Of a DNA stretch of 64,000 nt, positions 53,611 through 64,000 are shown piece by piece. The translations under genes and the position numbers were made by a program. Origin of the DNA: Malaya genurostris (Eukaryota; Arthropoda; Insecta; Diptera; Culicidae); contig NC_080572.1 of NCBI RefSeq assembly GCF_030247185.1, forward strand, positions 234,175,336 through 234,239,335, read 5' to 3'. The stretch's first letter is position 1; every line of letters begins with the position of its first letter. The notes under the pieces are model-generated. The model saw only the letters and a program-made list of their open reading frames with translations. It did no database searches and had not been told where the DNA came from.

Positions 53611-55685
53611 ATAGCACGCTTTGTGACGCTTTGACATGTTTTTCTTAAAGTTATAATTATTATTCATCGCAGCATGTATGTTAATATTATTCGCTGTTTT
53701 TATTGATGATATTACTCCACCACGACGGTATTGCTGAATACATTTCAAATACATCACGAAACATGGAATTTCGATGCGACCGACGAAATCAACTCACTGA
53801 CCGAGCCTCAAATTTTTGATATCGGATAATTCATATCCGAGAAAATTGAGCGGTAATCAGTTTTGACGTTAACGTCACTTATACCACTACATCACATGGA
53901 CTGTAAGTGACAGCATTAAAAGATTTTTTTTCGGTACCTGGAAAAATCGCAATGTTAATAGAAAAATAATGCAAATGGCAAATGAAGACATGTCACTATG
54001 GATCACGACCACACAATTAACATTAAAACACTGAAATGTACAAATTGGTCTAATTTCGAAAACCAATGGAACAGAATTATCCAATGCTAGTAAAGCAAGT
54101 AATTCTAAATTGTACCATTTAACTTAGTTTGATGACCATTTTTTAGATATCAAATTTTGAAATTTGACATCAAATCAACATTTGACGATTCCTTTTTTAA
54201 TTAAAATCCCCCCCACGGGAAATCCTGCGTACGGGCCTGCACCATATTGTAACGGGATAAGGAAGGAAACTGATTGGCACATTTTTGTTACAATGAAATG
54301 CAGATTTGCTGCTCGTGTAGAGATGCAAGATCAGTCAAATACTTGAAAAACCGTTCTGGTTGTTTCAACTATAATATTATTGGTTTTATATTGATATGTT
54401 ACTTGTTGATATTTCTATAACCATTAGGGTAAACAAAAACATTTAAAACCCTTCCATGGTTCGCTATAGACGATTATAAGCCAATATATTTGGTTTCTTC
54501 TAGTTGTTGTATGAGAAGTGCTGGAGATGGAGTGTTCATTACTTTAATTGATAATGGTTAGAGTAGCACAAATCAATCTCCAGTATGACTAATCCACGTG
54601 AAATGCCTCGAGCATGCATACTTCCAAATAGTGCTCTCGATGTTTCTCTCATAATGGAGCTCACAACTCAGGATATTTGTGCTGTCACAGTTGGTATGAC
54701 TATTGATGGCATAGACAGGCCAAGCGATGATTTAAAAAATGGTTGTATCATATTGCTGCAAAAGTGATTTACTGCTTATAATGACTTAAGTGGAAAGGAT
54801 TGAGGTGGCGTAAATGCTCACCATATCATTTGGGACAGTACGGATATAAATTCGAGAGGCTATGATATGATCTGATGGAGTTTGGAACAGTACAAACATG
54901 CACATAGTCAATGCAGGAAATCGTCCAACTTTTGCAAGATCCAGAAGAGAGGAGGTTTTGGACATCTGCTCTGATAGAATTTCGTATAAGTCGGTAAATT
55001 TGTTTGTCTCCGATGTGCTCGAACTTTCGTTATCGTACATCATATTTGATCATTCAAACGTTAAATTTGATATTGTTACATATCGTAATCTCAAATCTAC
55101 AAACTAGGACCTCTATGAATTGGGTCAGTCTTACCCCTATGAACTAGTTGGATAAAGTACAGGATTCGTTTTTGGGCTGCATCCAAACTGGCACAACTTG
55201 CAAACTTGCGCTTAGATAAAAGCATTCTGACCAGATTTGATCTGAAAATGTCAAAATGTTCCGTATTGACGCAACAACGTATCCGGGTTTTTGGTACTTC
55301 ATACATGGTTGAATCTGTTTATGGGGAGCTAAAATTGAAGGATATTTCTCAAATGTGGTAAGGAGCTATAATCAGAGGAATTCATCGTTCTTCCTGAAGT
55401 GAATGGATCCTTTCTGTATGGACCTTAAATAGGTTTTAGCAGATTGTTTGGCATCCCTTTATGGGGTGCCGAGTTTACTTCTGTTCATACATGTTGCGAA
55501 ATGTTATGCACTCTTCCGGGAATGCAGAATGGTGTCACTTTTGTAAAATCTCTAAATCCTCTCGGGGGTTGGAGATTTTTTAAATGTGCATTCTGGCCCA
55601 TATAGATGATACAGCATTCTTTCGGGGATGCAGAACGATTTCGACGTCAACATTTCAAAAGGGACTAAAAACAATTGACAGATTG
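53611..55685. other. spacer with a MITE end, no gene accepted
   Basis: A decayed AGGCCCGTACGCAGGATTTC end lies at 54218-54243 on the minus strand. Modest open frames at 54585-54767 (plus) and 55097-55306 (minus) have no motif I recognise; the region 54550-55330 could be an old transposon coding remnant. Confidence 0.4.
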
Positions 55686-55866
55686 TCTTTGTTTACTTTC
55701 TCTTTCGACTATATCTGCGTTATTATATAAACGTTCGTTACATATCTGGTACTGTTGGAAACATGGGGATATTGTCTTTCATTCTACACGAATACTTTGT
55801 AGGTACATGTGAAAATTAAGGAGATATTCACAAAAGAGAAAGTAAACAAAGAGAAACTCTCATTGG
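55686..55866. mobile_element. MITE-like element with TTTACTTTCTCTTT ends
   Basis: CTTTGTTTACTTTCTCTTT (55690-55708) and AAAGAGAAAGTAAACAAAG (55836-55854) are inverted repeats bounding about 130 bp of AT-rich DNA. A related end (AGAGAAAGTAAACAAAGAGA) lies at 32524. Confidence 0.65.
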
Positions 55867-56459
55867 TTTATGTGCCCTTATGAAATGTTGACATCGATTT
55901 GTTTCTTTTTGTTTTGTGCTGTTTTCCCACCTCACCCACTTTACGACTCCTTTTCATGTTCCGTTTTTCTTCCCTTCCCATCAGGAAAATGGCAAGAAGC
56001 AACGGTGAGGTACAAATCTCTAAATAAAAAAGGGGAACGTGCCGTTTGTGCCAATTAGTTTTGATTCCTGATGAACTTTACTGAGGAAAAACCTTGCTTT
56101 GAAAAAAATTTGTATTGCAATTTAGCTGACAGATTTGTACCGGTATCAAATGAAGAAATTGTCCAAAACCAGTTTAAAGGCTTCTCCTTGTATCACATAA
56201 ATTTACGAGCTTTAAAATCATTTCTTTGTTTGTTTTTTAGTTCTTAATTTTCAAATCATGGGCCAATCGCAAAATACAGTGTGATCCGCCTTGGGGTAGT
56301 TAAAATTCAGTCGAAAACATTATTATTATTATTATATCGTTTATTTATACCCGGTTTTAACCAGTCGAAAACATCCTCTGCCCTCAATTGAACACGGTCG
56401 CCTAAAAAAACAAACAAACGCTCGGCTTGTATCATTCAATCTTATGAAAACAGTCAGTT

Positions 56460-56875
56460 CTTAGTGAGAAACATTGATCAATTTACTTCTAATTGCAGCT
56501 TGCTGAACTCAGTTGACTTGGCCCCTTCGCACAACCGATCGTGTTCCAATGAGAATATTCAATTAAAATTGCACAAGTCAAACAAGCCACAGGCAGATCC
56601 AGGACCGTTCTGTCCGTCAGTCACCCACTCATTCAGTCAGTCAGACAGACAGACAGTCAGCCGGTTGGTAAATTAGTCATAAAAAGACCTCACCGAGTCG
56701 AGTCGGTCGAGAAAACAGTCGGTTTGTGGTTCGTGGCAGCCGGATGCAGAATTGATGAATTGATTCGTCTGTGACTTGTTTTTTTTTTCTCTGCTGCCCC
56801 GTCGTCCTTCATAACCAACATAAGGCTATCGTCGTCATCTTCGATTGGCGCCGGATCCTCTTCATTCAGAAATTT
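56460..56875 (+). other. candidate non-coding first exon
   Basis: A GC-richer stretch rich in CAGT and GTCAGACAGACAGACAG words (56630-56660) ends at a consensus splice donor GTGAGT (56876-56881), with no long open frame. By analogy with 42640-43330 it could be an untranslated first exon. Evidence is limited to composition and the donor. Confidence 0.25.
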
Positions 56876-57265
56876 GTGAGTGTTCGATTTTAAATGATTT
56901 GGTTGTTCAGTACCATTAGAGAAAGCCTGTAGATTAGAGCTATTTCCGGATGGTGCTAATTAGATAGATGATGCTAATGTAATGCTTATTTAGTCGCTAG
57001 AAGGCAGTCAAATTTAATCGCATGTGTGAGCATCCTGACCTGACTAAAAATATTTCCAATAACATGGTGATGGTGATGGCTAATCAGTGGTGATATTTCG
57101 ACAATTAACATCTGTACTATAATCGATTTTGGATTTCAACCGTTCGTTTCTTGATCATCATTAATTATAGGATATTTAATACAGATAATCATTTGCATTT
57201 CAAGTTGAACAATGTTTAGGGTAGCTATAAATCATCCCTGTTATTTTAGAAAGTGTTTAATCGTT

Positions 57266-57388
<123 letters not shown>

Positions 57389-57539
57389 TGGCTTCAAATT
57401 TTCACAAACAATTACCCAGTTGTAAGGTTACCCTCGGAGTGTATCGAATGTTTGAACTTTTTTCTAGCGATATGATGTAAGAGGGTTTTTACTTATGTAT
57501 CCAGTCTAAAAATGAAAACAGTACTATATTTGATCGGAT

Positions 57540-58125
57540 TTTATTGTTTTTCAAGATATTCCCCTAGATGATCAATACACTTCTGCATACGATTGAACCG
57601 ATTTTTATTGAAAAAATTTCACTCTTCTTGAGGTACCTCCCAAACATGGTTTTTGAATGCTTCAACAGCTTCTCCAGGAGTATTGAATCGCTATCCACGC
57701 AGTTTATTCTTCACGGAAGTGAACAAATAGAAGTCGCTTGGTGCCAAATCAGGACTATACGGCGGGTGGCCCATCAATTCGACGTTTGGGTGCTCAAATA
57801 TTCTGTTGTTTGAGCCGATGTGTGCAAGCCTCCATTATCATTGTGAAGAATGATTTTGGGTCTTGCGTTTATTTTCCCTGTTTCACGAAAAACTTCTACC
57901 AAACAAATGGTGGTATACCAATCAGAACTGATGGTCTTACGATCCTCTTAACAAACGGTAGCGATATGCCCGTTTATACCGAAAAAACAAACAACTATTT
58001 TCTTCGAAATGCTTCGAGCGCCAACTTTTGCTGGTTTTAGTGCCTTCTTGGAACACCCATACAGTCGACTGCTATTTAATTTCGGACTCATATGAGTAAA
58101 TCCATGTTTCGTCACCTGTGTAGTC
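57540..58125 (-). pseudogene. mariner-like transposase fragment, heavily decayed
   Basis: On the minus strand the frames give KHGFTHMSPK-like residues near 58105, then MIMEACTHRLKQQN-like residues (an altered HDNA block, near 57850), then LIGHPPYSPDLAPSDFYLFT-like residues across frameshifts (57790-57720), then TPGEAVEAFKNHV (57680) and CIDHLGEYLEK-like residues near 57570. The order and spacing are those of the catalytic and C-terminal parts of a mariner transposase. At least four frame changes occur. At 58130 the sequence switches to the hairpin-headed repeat. Confidence 0.75.
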
Positions 58126-58138
58126 ATTAGTTTTTTGT

Positions 58139-58376
58139 GTCGTGAATACGACTTACTTTACTATGGGGTTCCTTCTCAAAATTTACCCTCTGAGAGAGTG
58201 ATAAGTTTTTGATCGTGAATATCTCTTGTTGCATCTAACGAATCAATAATTTTTTCTATATGTCATTTGCTATATGATCACAATTTTATGATAAAATTTT
58301 CAGTTGTGTGACATAATCTCACTATTGAAAAACCTGTCTCATTTGACCCATGTCAACACCAGCCAATCAGAACGCG
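58139..58376 (+). repeat. hairpin-headed repeat with histone-type CCAAT end, copy B
   Basis: It opens with GTCGT-GAAT-ACGAC (58139-58152), follows copy A nearly base for base to GTGTGACATAATCTCA (58318), then passes straight to CTATTGAAAAACCTGTCTCA and ACACCAGCCAATCAGAACGC. No TATA box or histone codon follows. Compared with copy A it lacks about 210 bp of the interior. Confidence 0.75.
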
Positions 58377-58379
58377 TTC

Positions 58380-59800
58380 TGAGGAAGAGAACAAAATATC
58401 TGCTGCTGTACAACAAATCGTTCGAGAAAAATGTTCCGAAAAGTGTTGAATATGGTAATGAGTTCCACAATTTGGTCCTTCTGAAAGGCAGGAATGTCCC
58501 GTATAGTATCCTGATAGTTTCTTTCAATGAAATGCAAATCCGAAATGAAATAATCGAAATTGAAATTTTATATACTGCTATTTTTATAGCCGTTAGGACC
58601 GCCCATTAGTGAAAAAGCTACAAACGAAATCAGGTAAAAATAAACATCTCAACAAAAATTGGATCAGTTTGGATTCTATCGCCAATGCGAGCAGATGTAT
58701 TTTGTGTCGTTTGCAAAGCTATTATATTCGGAAGTGTTAAGGAACATGTCAGTTGTTTTCGTATTCACGACATCCAGTTATGTCTCTGACATGACCCACC
58801 CGCCTTTTTCACGACATACAATAATTCTACAAAATGTACTCACGACTAGAAATATTTTTTGTCAAATATGGTGTAACATTTATAATGGTTGGTTGAAAAA
58901 CGTCTACTCTACACTAAAACACAAAACGAGACATACGGATGCAATTTGTTTAGAAATTTCAATTCGAATTATTTGTCTTGCCAAGAACTTACACAAGCAC
59001 TTCCCACGCACATCGACTTCGATTGAGCACTGAAATATTGCAAGCAGCGAATATAGAAGACAGTAGAGCAGTACATTTGCCAATGTCTACAAATACTACC
59101 AACAGAATGGAGGAAAAATGGCCAAATTAAAATCGTTTCGTTCGAAGTAAAAGAAAAACGAGCCAATCGGTTCAGTTTTGTTTCCGATTGTGTAGTCAAT
59201 CTGTTATCTTTGCTACCAATAAGTTTATTATATTATGCCAAATTTATACCCTGGACGTAAGTGCAATATGTTAAGTTATGTATAGTAAATATAATATTGG
59301 GTTAACATCTATTGTACTGTTCATTGTTCAATCGAGCTTAAATAATTTTTTTTATATTTGTTCTCAGATACAAAGTAAAAGCAAATAGATTATCAATTTA
59401 CAATTTTGCAACGTTGTTTCACCTTTTGTGCACTATATTCCATTGGTTTTCTACACTCGGACAACAAATAACATGAACATGTGCTTTGTTGCAAACAACT
59501 TGAGAACCATAAACACACAGCATCTATTGTATTATTTTTAACTGTTACAAACAATCACCATCTTTAAGTACAGTCCTCAAATACAAAAAACGTGATTTCT
59601 TAAACAATGCGTTTCTTTGTTGTACAATTTAAATGGCTAACACTTATTTATTTCGCTTTTTAAGGCCATTGTGGTGAGAGTGTACTTCCGTTATCACCAC
59701 CCTCATCAGTACATTTAGGTCTTTTTTTACTCGGGGGATACGTATTGCGCAAAAACAGCCTAGCTTCGGAAATCCGCGTAGAAAAAACCGCAAAGCTAAT
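58380..59800. other. spacer, no gene accepted
   Basis: Frames of 60-124 codons (58304-58609, 58659-59033) have no recognisable motif. The piece 58720-58790 is a repeat shared with 50505-50610. Confidence 0.4.
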
Positions 59801-59826
59801 TTTTTTATGCCAAATGTACTAGAAAT

Positions 59827-62330
59827 ATGAACATGAACTGAGCGAAATACCCATCACCGATGATAACGCGAATAGGTGAATAATTTGTTACTAATTAGTT
59901 GCTAATTAGTTCTAGTAATTTCGGAATTGTCACTCGATTTTTTATTTTTTGTTTGTTTTCAGGCTTATTTAGTATTACTAGAACTAAACTAGAAATTTAG
60001 TATTACTAGAACTAATTAGCAACTAATTAGCAACAAATTATCCACGGGGTTACGATTCGTATTCAAGCTTATTCCGGAGAGGTAGTGGAAAAACCTGTTT
60101 TCAGGTTTATTTAGTAGGGGTGCTTCGTTAACTACATATGAACTTAGCGAAGTACTTGAAAAAATACAAAAAAATAAGCAACAAACTCAAAACTACCGTA
60201 ACTAATTAGCAACAAATTCAAAATTACCAACACTAATTAGCAACAAATTATCCACTGGGTTACGATTCGTATTTAAGTTTATTCCGGAGAGGTAGTCTCA
60301 GAAAAAACAAATTTTGAAAAAAATCGACTGAAAAATCTTGAGATTTCCGAAATCGAAAAAAAATTTTTTTTTGATGCCAAATGTCTTAGAAATATGAACA
60401 TGAACTTAACGAAGAACCTATCACCGATGATAACGCGAATAGATGAATAATTTGTTACTAATTAGTTGCTAATTAGTTACAGTAACTTTGAATTTGTTGC
60501 TCAATTTTTTTAAATTTTTTGTTTGTTGTCAGGCTTGTATAGTAGGGGTGCTATGTTAACTTTATATGAGCATAGCGAAGTGCTCAAAAAACAAATTCAA
60601 AATACCGTAAATAATTAGCGACAACTTATTCACTGAATTTCGATTTGTTTTGAAGTTTGTTTAGTAGGGATTCTTCGTAAACCGTATATAAACTTAATGA
60701 AAACAAAATTGGGCAAAAAATTTAATATTACCGTAATTAATGAGCAACAAATTATCCACTCAATTTTTATCAATAAATTCGAAATTGCCGTAACTTAAAT
60801 TAGAAAAATCAGCAACAAATTCCAAATAACCGTAACTAATTAGCAACAAATTATCCACTGGGTTCATTTTCAGGCTTATTTGGTAGGGGTGCTTCGTTAA
60901 CTTTACATGAACTTAGCGACGTACTTGAAAAAAAATTAAGAAACAAATTCAAAGTTACTGTGACTAATTAGCAACAAATTGAAAATTACCGTAACTAATT
61001 AGCAACTAATTGGCAACAAATTATCCACTCGGTTTCGATTCGTATTTAAGCTTATTTGAATTTATTTTACCTTCATAACTTTCAACTAAAATTTAAAAAA
61101 ATCAGCTATAAATTCAAAATAACCGTAACTTTTTACCAACAAATCATCCACTGGGTTTTGATTCATTTTTAAGCTTATTTAGTAGGGGTTCTTCGCTAAC
61201 TTTACATGAACTTAGCGAAGTACTTGAAAAAATTGAAAAAAAGGTGAGCAACAAACTCAAAATTACTTCAACTAATTAGCAACAAATTCAAAATTACCCT
61301 AACTAATTAACAACAAATTATCCACTGGGTTTTGATTTGTATTGAAGATTATTCAGGAGAGGTGCTTCGTTAACTTCACATGAACTTAGCGTAGTACTTG
61401 AAAAAATGAAAAAAGTAGAGACACAAACTCAAAATTACTCAAACTAATTAGCAACAAATTCAAAATTACTCTAACTAATTAGCAACAAATTATCCACTGG
61501 GTTTTGATTTGTTTCTAAGCTCTTTTAGTAGGGATTCTTTGCTGACGCTATATAAACTTTGCGAAGCACTTGAAAAAATTAAAAAACAGAAATTGGCATC
61601 AAATTCAACAGTTCAATTTCAACCGCTCAATTTAAAGCTTCTGCTACTCACAGAACACTTTTTTGTTTTGCAACGGAGTGCAATGTCTTTTCCGACGTGC
61701 CGAACGAAAACGTGTTTTCGACTATTCCTGGCCGATGCAGGTTTGGTCATTTAGGGGTTAGACAAATTTTGTGCTAGTGCACATAACCGTCTGTAAGTAG
61801 CAGAAGCTTTACGTCTGCTTAGCGGTTCAAATTAAGCTGCCGAGTTAAGCACAAAGCAGTTCAATTTGAACTGCTCTGCGCTGATGTGTCAAAGATCATA
61901 TTCAAAATTACCGTAACTAATAAGCAACAAATTATCCACCGGGTTTTGATTTGTATTTAAGATTATTTAGGAGGGGTGCTTCGTTAACTTAATATAAACT
62001 TAGTACTTGGTACTTGGAAAAATTAAAAAAAAACTGGCATCAAATTCAAAATTACAGTAACTAATTAGCAACAAATTCAAAATGACCATAACTCATTAGC
62101 AACTAATTAGCAACTGATTAGCAACAAATTATCCACTGAGCTTCGATTCGCATTTAAGCTCATTTAGGAGGATCGTTTCGTTGACAAATAAAGTTCGTGA
62201 AGTACTAAAAAAAATAAAAATGAAATGAACAAAAAATTCGAAATTACCGCAACTAATTAGCAACAAATTATTCACCTATTCACGTTATCATCGGTGATAG
62301 GTGCTTCGCTAAGTTCATGTTCATCTTAAA
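59827..62330. repeat. foldback-like satellite array with inverted ends
   Basis: Ten or more diverged units of 120-210 bp contain AACTAATTAGCAACAAATTA-TCCACTGGGTT, TTTAAGCTTATTTAGTAGGG and TGCTTCGTTAACTT-CATGAACTTAGCGAAGTACT. The left end (ATGAACATGAACTGAGCGAA, then CACCGATGATAACGCGAATA, 59827-59875) reappears inverted at the right end (62265-62330, ACGTTATCATCGGTGATAGG). A second copy of the left end lies inside at 60393-60450. The array is interrupted by a MITE at 61609-61839. No protein is encoded. Confidence 0.85.
61609..61839. mobile_element. MITE inserted in the satellite array
   Basis: Imperfect inverted ends: CAGTTCAATTTCAACCGCT and AAAGCTTCTGCTACT on the left, AGTAGCAGAAGCTTTACG and AGCGGTTCAAATTAAGCTG on the right. 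The array unit is broken on one side and resumes after about 61895. No clear target duplication was found. Just outside is a palindrome, CAGTTCAATTTGAACTG (61857-61873). Confidence 0.7.
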
Positions 62331-62429
62331 AATTGTATTGTCCAGATCTGGATTAACCTGAAAATTTTTTTTTGAAAAATTCGATTTGGTACTTGGAAAA
62401 ATTTTAAAATGTTTAAAATTGAAATGTTT

Positions 62430-63060
62430 TTTAGATGCCAAATGTCTTGAAAATGCACGAAACGTAATTCCAGAAATTGTTTTTTTGACAAATATGTAAT
62501 TTAGGGCTTTGGGACCGCGTAACTTTGGAAAACCGCATTGAAAAAAACCGCTCCACTAAAGAGATTTCGATGCTAAATGTCTTAGAAAAGCACGAAACTT
62601 CCGGATCTGGTGTAATCTTAGAAAAAAATTGTTTGAAAAATAAATCGACTTTGGGAAATTTTAAGATTTCCGAAATCGAAAGTTTTTTTTATTGATGCCA
62701 AATGTCTTGGAAATGCACGAAACATCGAGATCTGGTGTAATCCCAAGAAAATTTTTTTTTTACAAAAATCGTCTGGGACTTTGGGACTGCATAACGGAGA
62801 TCCGTCAAGAAAAAATTGAAAAACAGGAGAATTTTTTTTTGTTTCCAAATGTTTTAGAAATGCCTAGAACGTATATTCTCAGAATCTTTTTTTTTAATTG
62901 ACTTTGGGACTGGAAAAATTTTGAGATTTCCGAAATCGAAAATTGTTTTTAGATGCCAAATATCTTATAAATGCATGAAATTTTGACATCTGGTATAATC
63001 TAAAAATATTTTTTTGTCAGGAAGTTGACTTAAGAAAGTTCCGGGATAACACCAGATTTC
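62430..63060. repeat. 129-bp tandem repeat, five units
   Basis: The core GATGCCAAATGTCTT-GAAATGCACGAAAC starts near 62434, 62566, 62695, 62824 and 62952, giving spacings of about 128-132 bp. Further shared words are ATCTGGTGTAATC and GACTTTGGGA, and AGATTTCCGAAATCGAAA closes several units. The same core occurs at 59805 and 60375 in the adjacent satellite array, tying the two repeat families together. Confidence 0.85.
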
Positions 63061-63308
63061 GAGGTCTCATGGATTTTTACAAGACAAGAAAATTCGCGTA
63101 AAATAATTGCGTAACTTCGGGTATCTGGGTAATAAAATGCGTAGCTACGAAAATCCTCGTAAAAACCGCGTTACTTCGAGAATCCGCGTAACTTCGGAAA
63201 TCCGCATAAATAAAAGCCGCATAAGAAAACCTTATAAAAAAATTGCGTAAAAAAGACCTTAGTGTACTCAAAAAATCTAATCCACTACCAGTGACGACGT
63301 AGCTGCCT

Positions 63309-64000
63309 CTAGACGTACCCGCTGGACTCCAACCGCAGGGCAGCTTCGTACGTCGGCAAACCGGTGCGGTCGATGATTTGACTCATGTCCAACCGGACGA
63401 TGCCATTTTCGGCCAAATTACCGAAGGTGTCGTCACTTTCCCGTCGCCCGACACCGTTGTCATTATCACTTGATTTATCGGCATCGGCACAGCCCGTCAC
63501 GTTAACGGATGAACCTACCCCAACAGCTGAATTGTTAGCACCGGTGGAACTATTAGCGGTAATGCTTTCGCCACCGGTAGCATTCTCGGCAATGTCGGTC
63601 ATGCTGCCATTCAATGCCGTTCTAGATCTGACGGTTTCCGCTGCGGTAGGGTTATTATCGTTGTTGTTGTTGTTATTGTTATTGTTCTCCTCGTGGCTGT
63701 CGCCGTCACCGGATTTGCGATTACTACCGCTACAATCTGACACATCGATGTTGTAGTTGTTGTTAATATTGTTGTTGTTGGTGCAATCCAACGGATAGAG
63801 CTCATTGTTGTTGTTGTTGTTGTTGTTGTTATTGTTATCATTATCACCGGTGTCAGTGACGGCGTGAAACGGTGAGTTTTGTAAAAGTTGATTCAATTCC
63901 AAGTTGCGAGTAGGGCAGTTTTCCCGCGTGCAGACACCCGCATTGTCAGTTGACTGTTTGTTACCGTTGCCATCGTAGTAGCCACTGGTGCTGTCAGGTT
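63309..64000 (-). CDS. asparagine-rich protein, C-terminal exon (partial)
   Basis: The minus-strand frame is open from the window end to the stop TAG at 63309-63311, at least 230 codons. The TTG at 63902 is not a start; the frame simply continues upstream (DSTSGYYDGNGNKQSTDNAG). Contents: three poly-Asn runs coded mostly by AAC (GTT repeats on the plus strand, near 63660-63695, 63755-63785 and 63805-63840), acidic and Ser-rich low-complexity linkers, and a compact end RLDMSQIIDRTGLPTYEAAL, RLESSGYV. The LPTY sequence resembles an L/PPxY motif that binds WW domains, such as those of Nedd4-family ligases. I do not recognise the family. Amino-acid runs of this kind are usual in insect regulatory and membrane-adaptor proteins, and the sharp rise in GC against the neighbouring satellite supports real coding. 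Confidence 0.8.
   Translation of the reverse strand, partial: PDSTSGYYDGNGNKQSTDNAGVCTRENCPTRNLELNQLLQNSPFHAVTDTGDNDNNNNNNNNNNNELYPLDCTNNNNINNNYNIDVSDCSGSNRKSGDGDSHEENNNNNNNNNDNNPTAAETVRSRTALNGSMTDIAENATGGESITANSSTGANNSAVGVGSSVNVTGCADADKSSDNDNGVGRRESDDTFGNLAENGIVRLDMSQIIDRTGLPTYEAALRLESSGYV
63655..63843 (-). repeat. in-frame GTT/AAC triplet repeats
   Basis: Three blocks of AAC/AAT codons on the minus strand, in frame with the partial gene and encoding Asn runs. Such triplets are likely to vary in length between individuals. Confidence 0.9.

Noticed and set aside
61609..61847. hAT assignment for the MITE in the satellite array
   Set aside because: Although the ends start with CAG, the flanking octamers do not match, so no superfamily is assigned.
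59827..63060. CRISPR-like regular repeats
   Set aside because: Units are diverged, long and AT-rich without unique spacers, in a eukaryotic genome; these are satellite and tandem repeats.
63385..63756. Leu-rich plus-strand open frame
   Set aside because: It is the complement of the Asn-rich coding exon; Leu runs reflect the triplet repeats.

Overview
This is nuclear DNA of an insect, most likely a culicine mosquito (Aedes or Culex relatives). The protein genes are split by introns, the sequence is AT-rich, and transposon remnants fill most of it: mariner and ITmD37E DNA transposons, R1-, I-, Jockey- and RTE-like non-LTR retrotransposons, and many MITEs. Nothing bacterial, no CRISPR and no operon is present. 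Only two genes can be modelled with confidence, plus the 3' end of a third at the right edge.

1-9.6 kb: a deleted mariner (1.15-2.04 kb), a short-TIR element (4.64-4.84 kb) and a decayed R1-clade retrotransposon whose 3' part is a degenerate tandem array (5.6-8.0 kb). 9.6-17.5 kb: a Himar1-like irritans mariner with a TA duplication (9621-10917), an ITmD37E fragment, a second mariner with an internal deletion (14626-15527), and an I-like LINE fragment abutting another ITmD37E fragment. 17.6-22.3 kb: a relic of histone genes (promoter motifs, H2B start, H2A body, histone 3' stem-loops), then a Jockey-like LINE on the minus strand broken by an ITmD37E element with both ends. 23.36-25.16 kb: a foldback element with arms of about 700 bp.

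26.03-36.15 kb: six exons of a plus-strand gene for a coiled-coil and CxxC protein, probably CSPP1-like; its last intron is about 7.5 kb and holds an antisense RTE retrotransposon and MITEs. It converges tail to tail with Ndufs4 (37266-36471, minus strand, four exons), a mitochondrial complex I subunit.

37.3-63.2 kb: no confident gene. The stretch holds three hAT-type MITEs in 2 kb (two with near-matching and one with a perfect 8-bp duplication), TA-flanked MITEs, a minisatellite (44.8-46.2 kb), a long AT microsatellite, a foldback-like satellite array (59.8-62.35 kb) and a 129-bp tandem array (62.43-63.05 kb). Two GC-richer segments (42.6-43.33 and 56.5-56.88 kb) look like non-coding first exons. 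At the right edge (63309 to the end, minus strand) lies the terminal exon of an asparagine-rich protein gene.

The most unusual signal is a repeat that starts with a small hairpin (GTCGT-GAAT-ACGAC) and, in two copies 40 kb apart, carries a histone-type CCAAT promoter; beside one copy, H2A and H2B remnants have each been shortened so that coding sequence runs straight into a histone 3' stem-loop.
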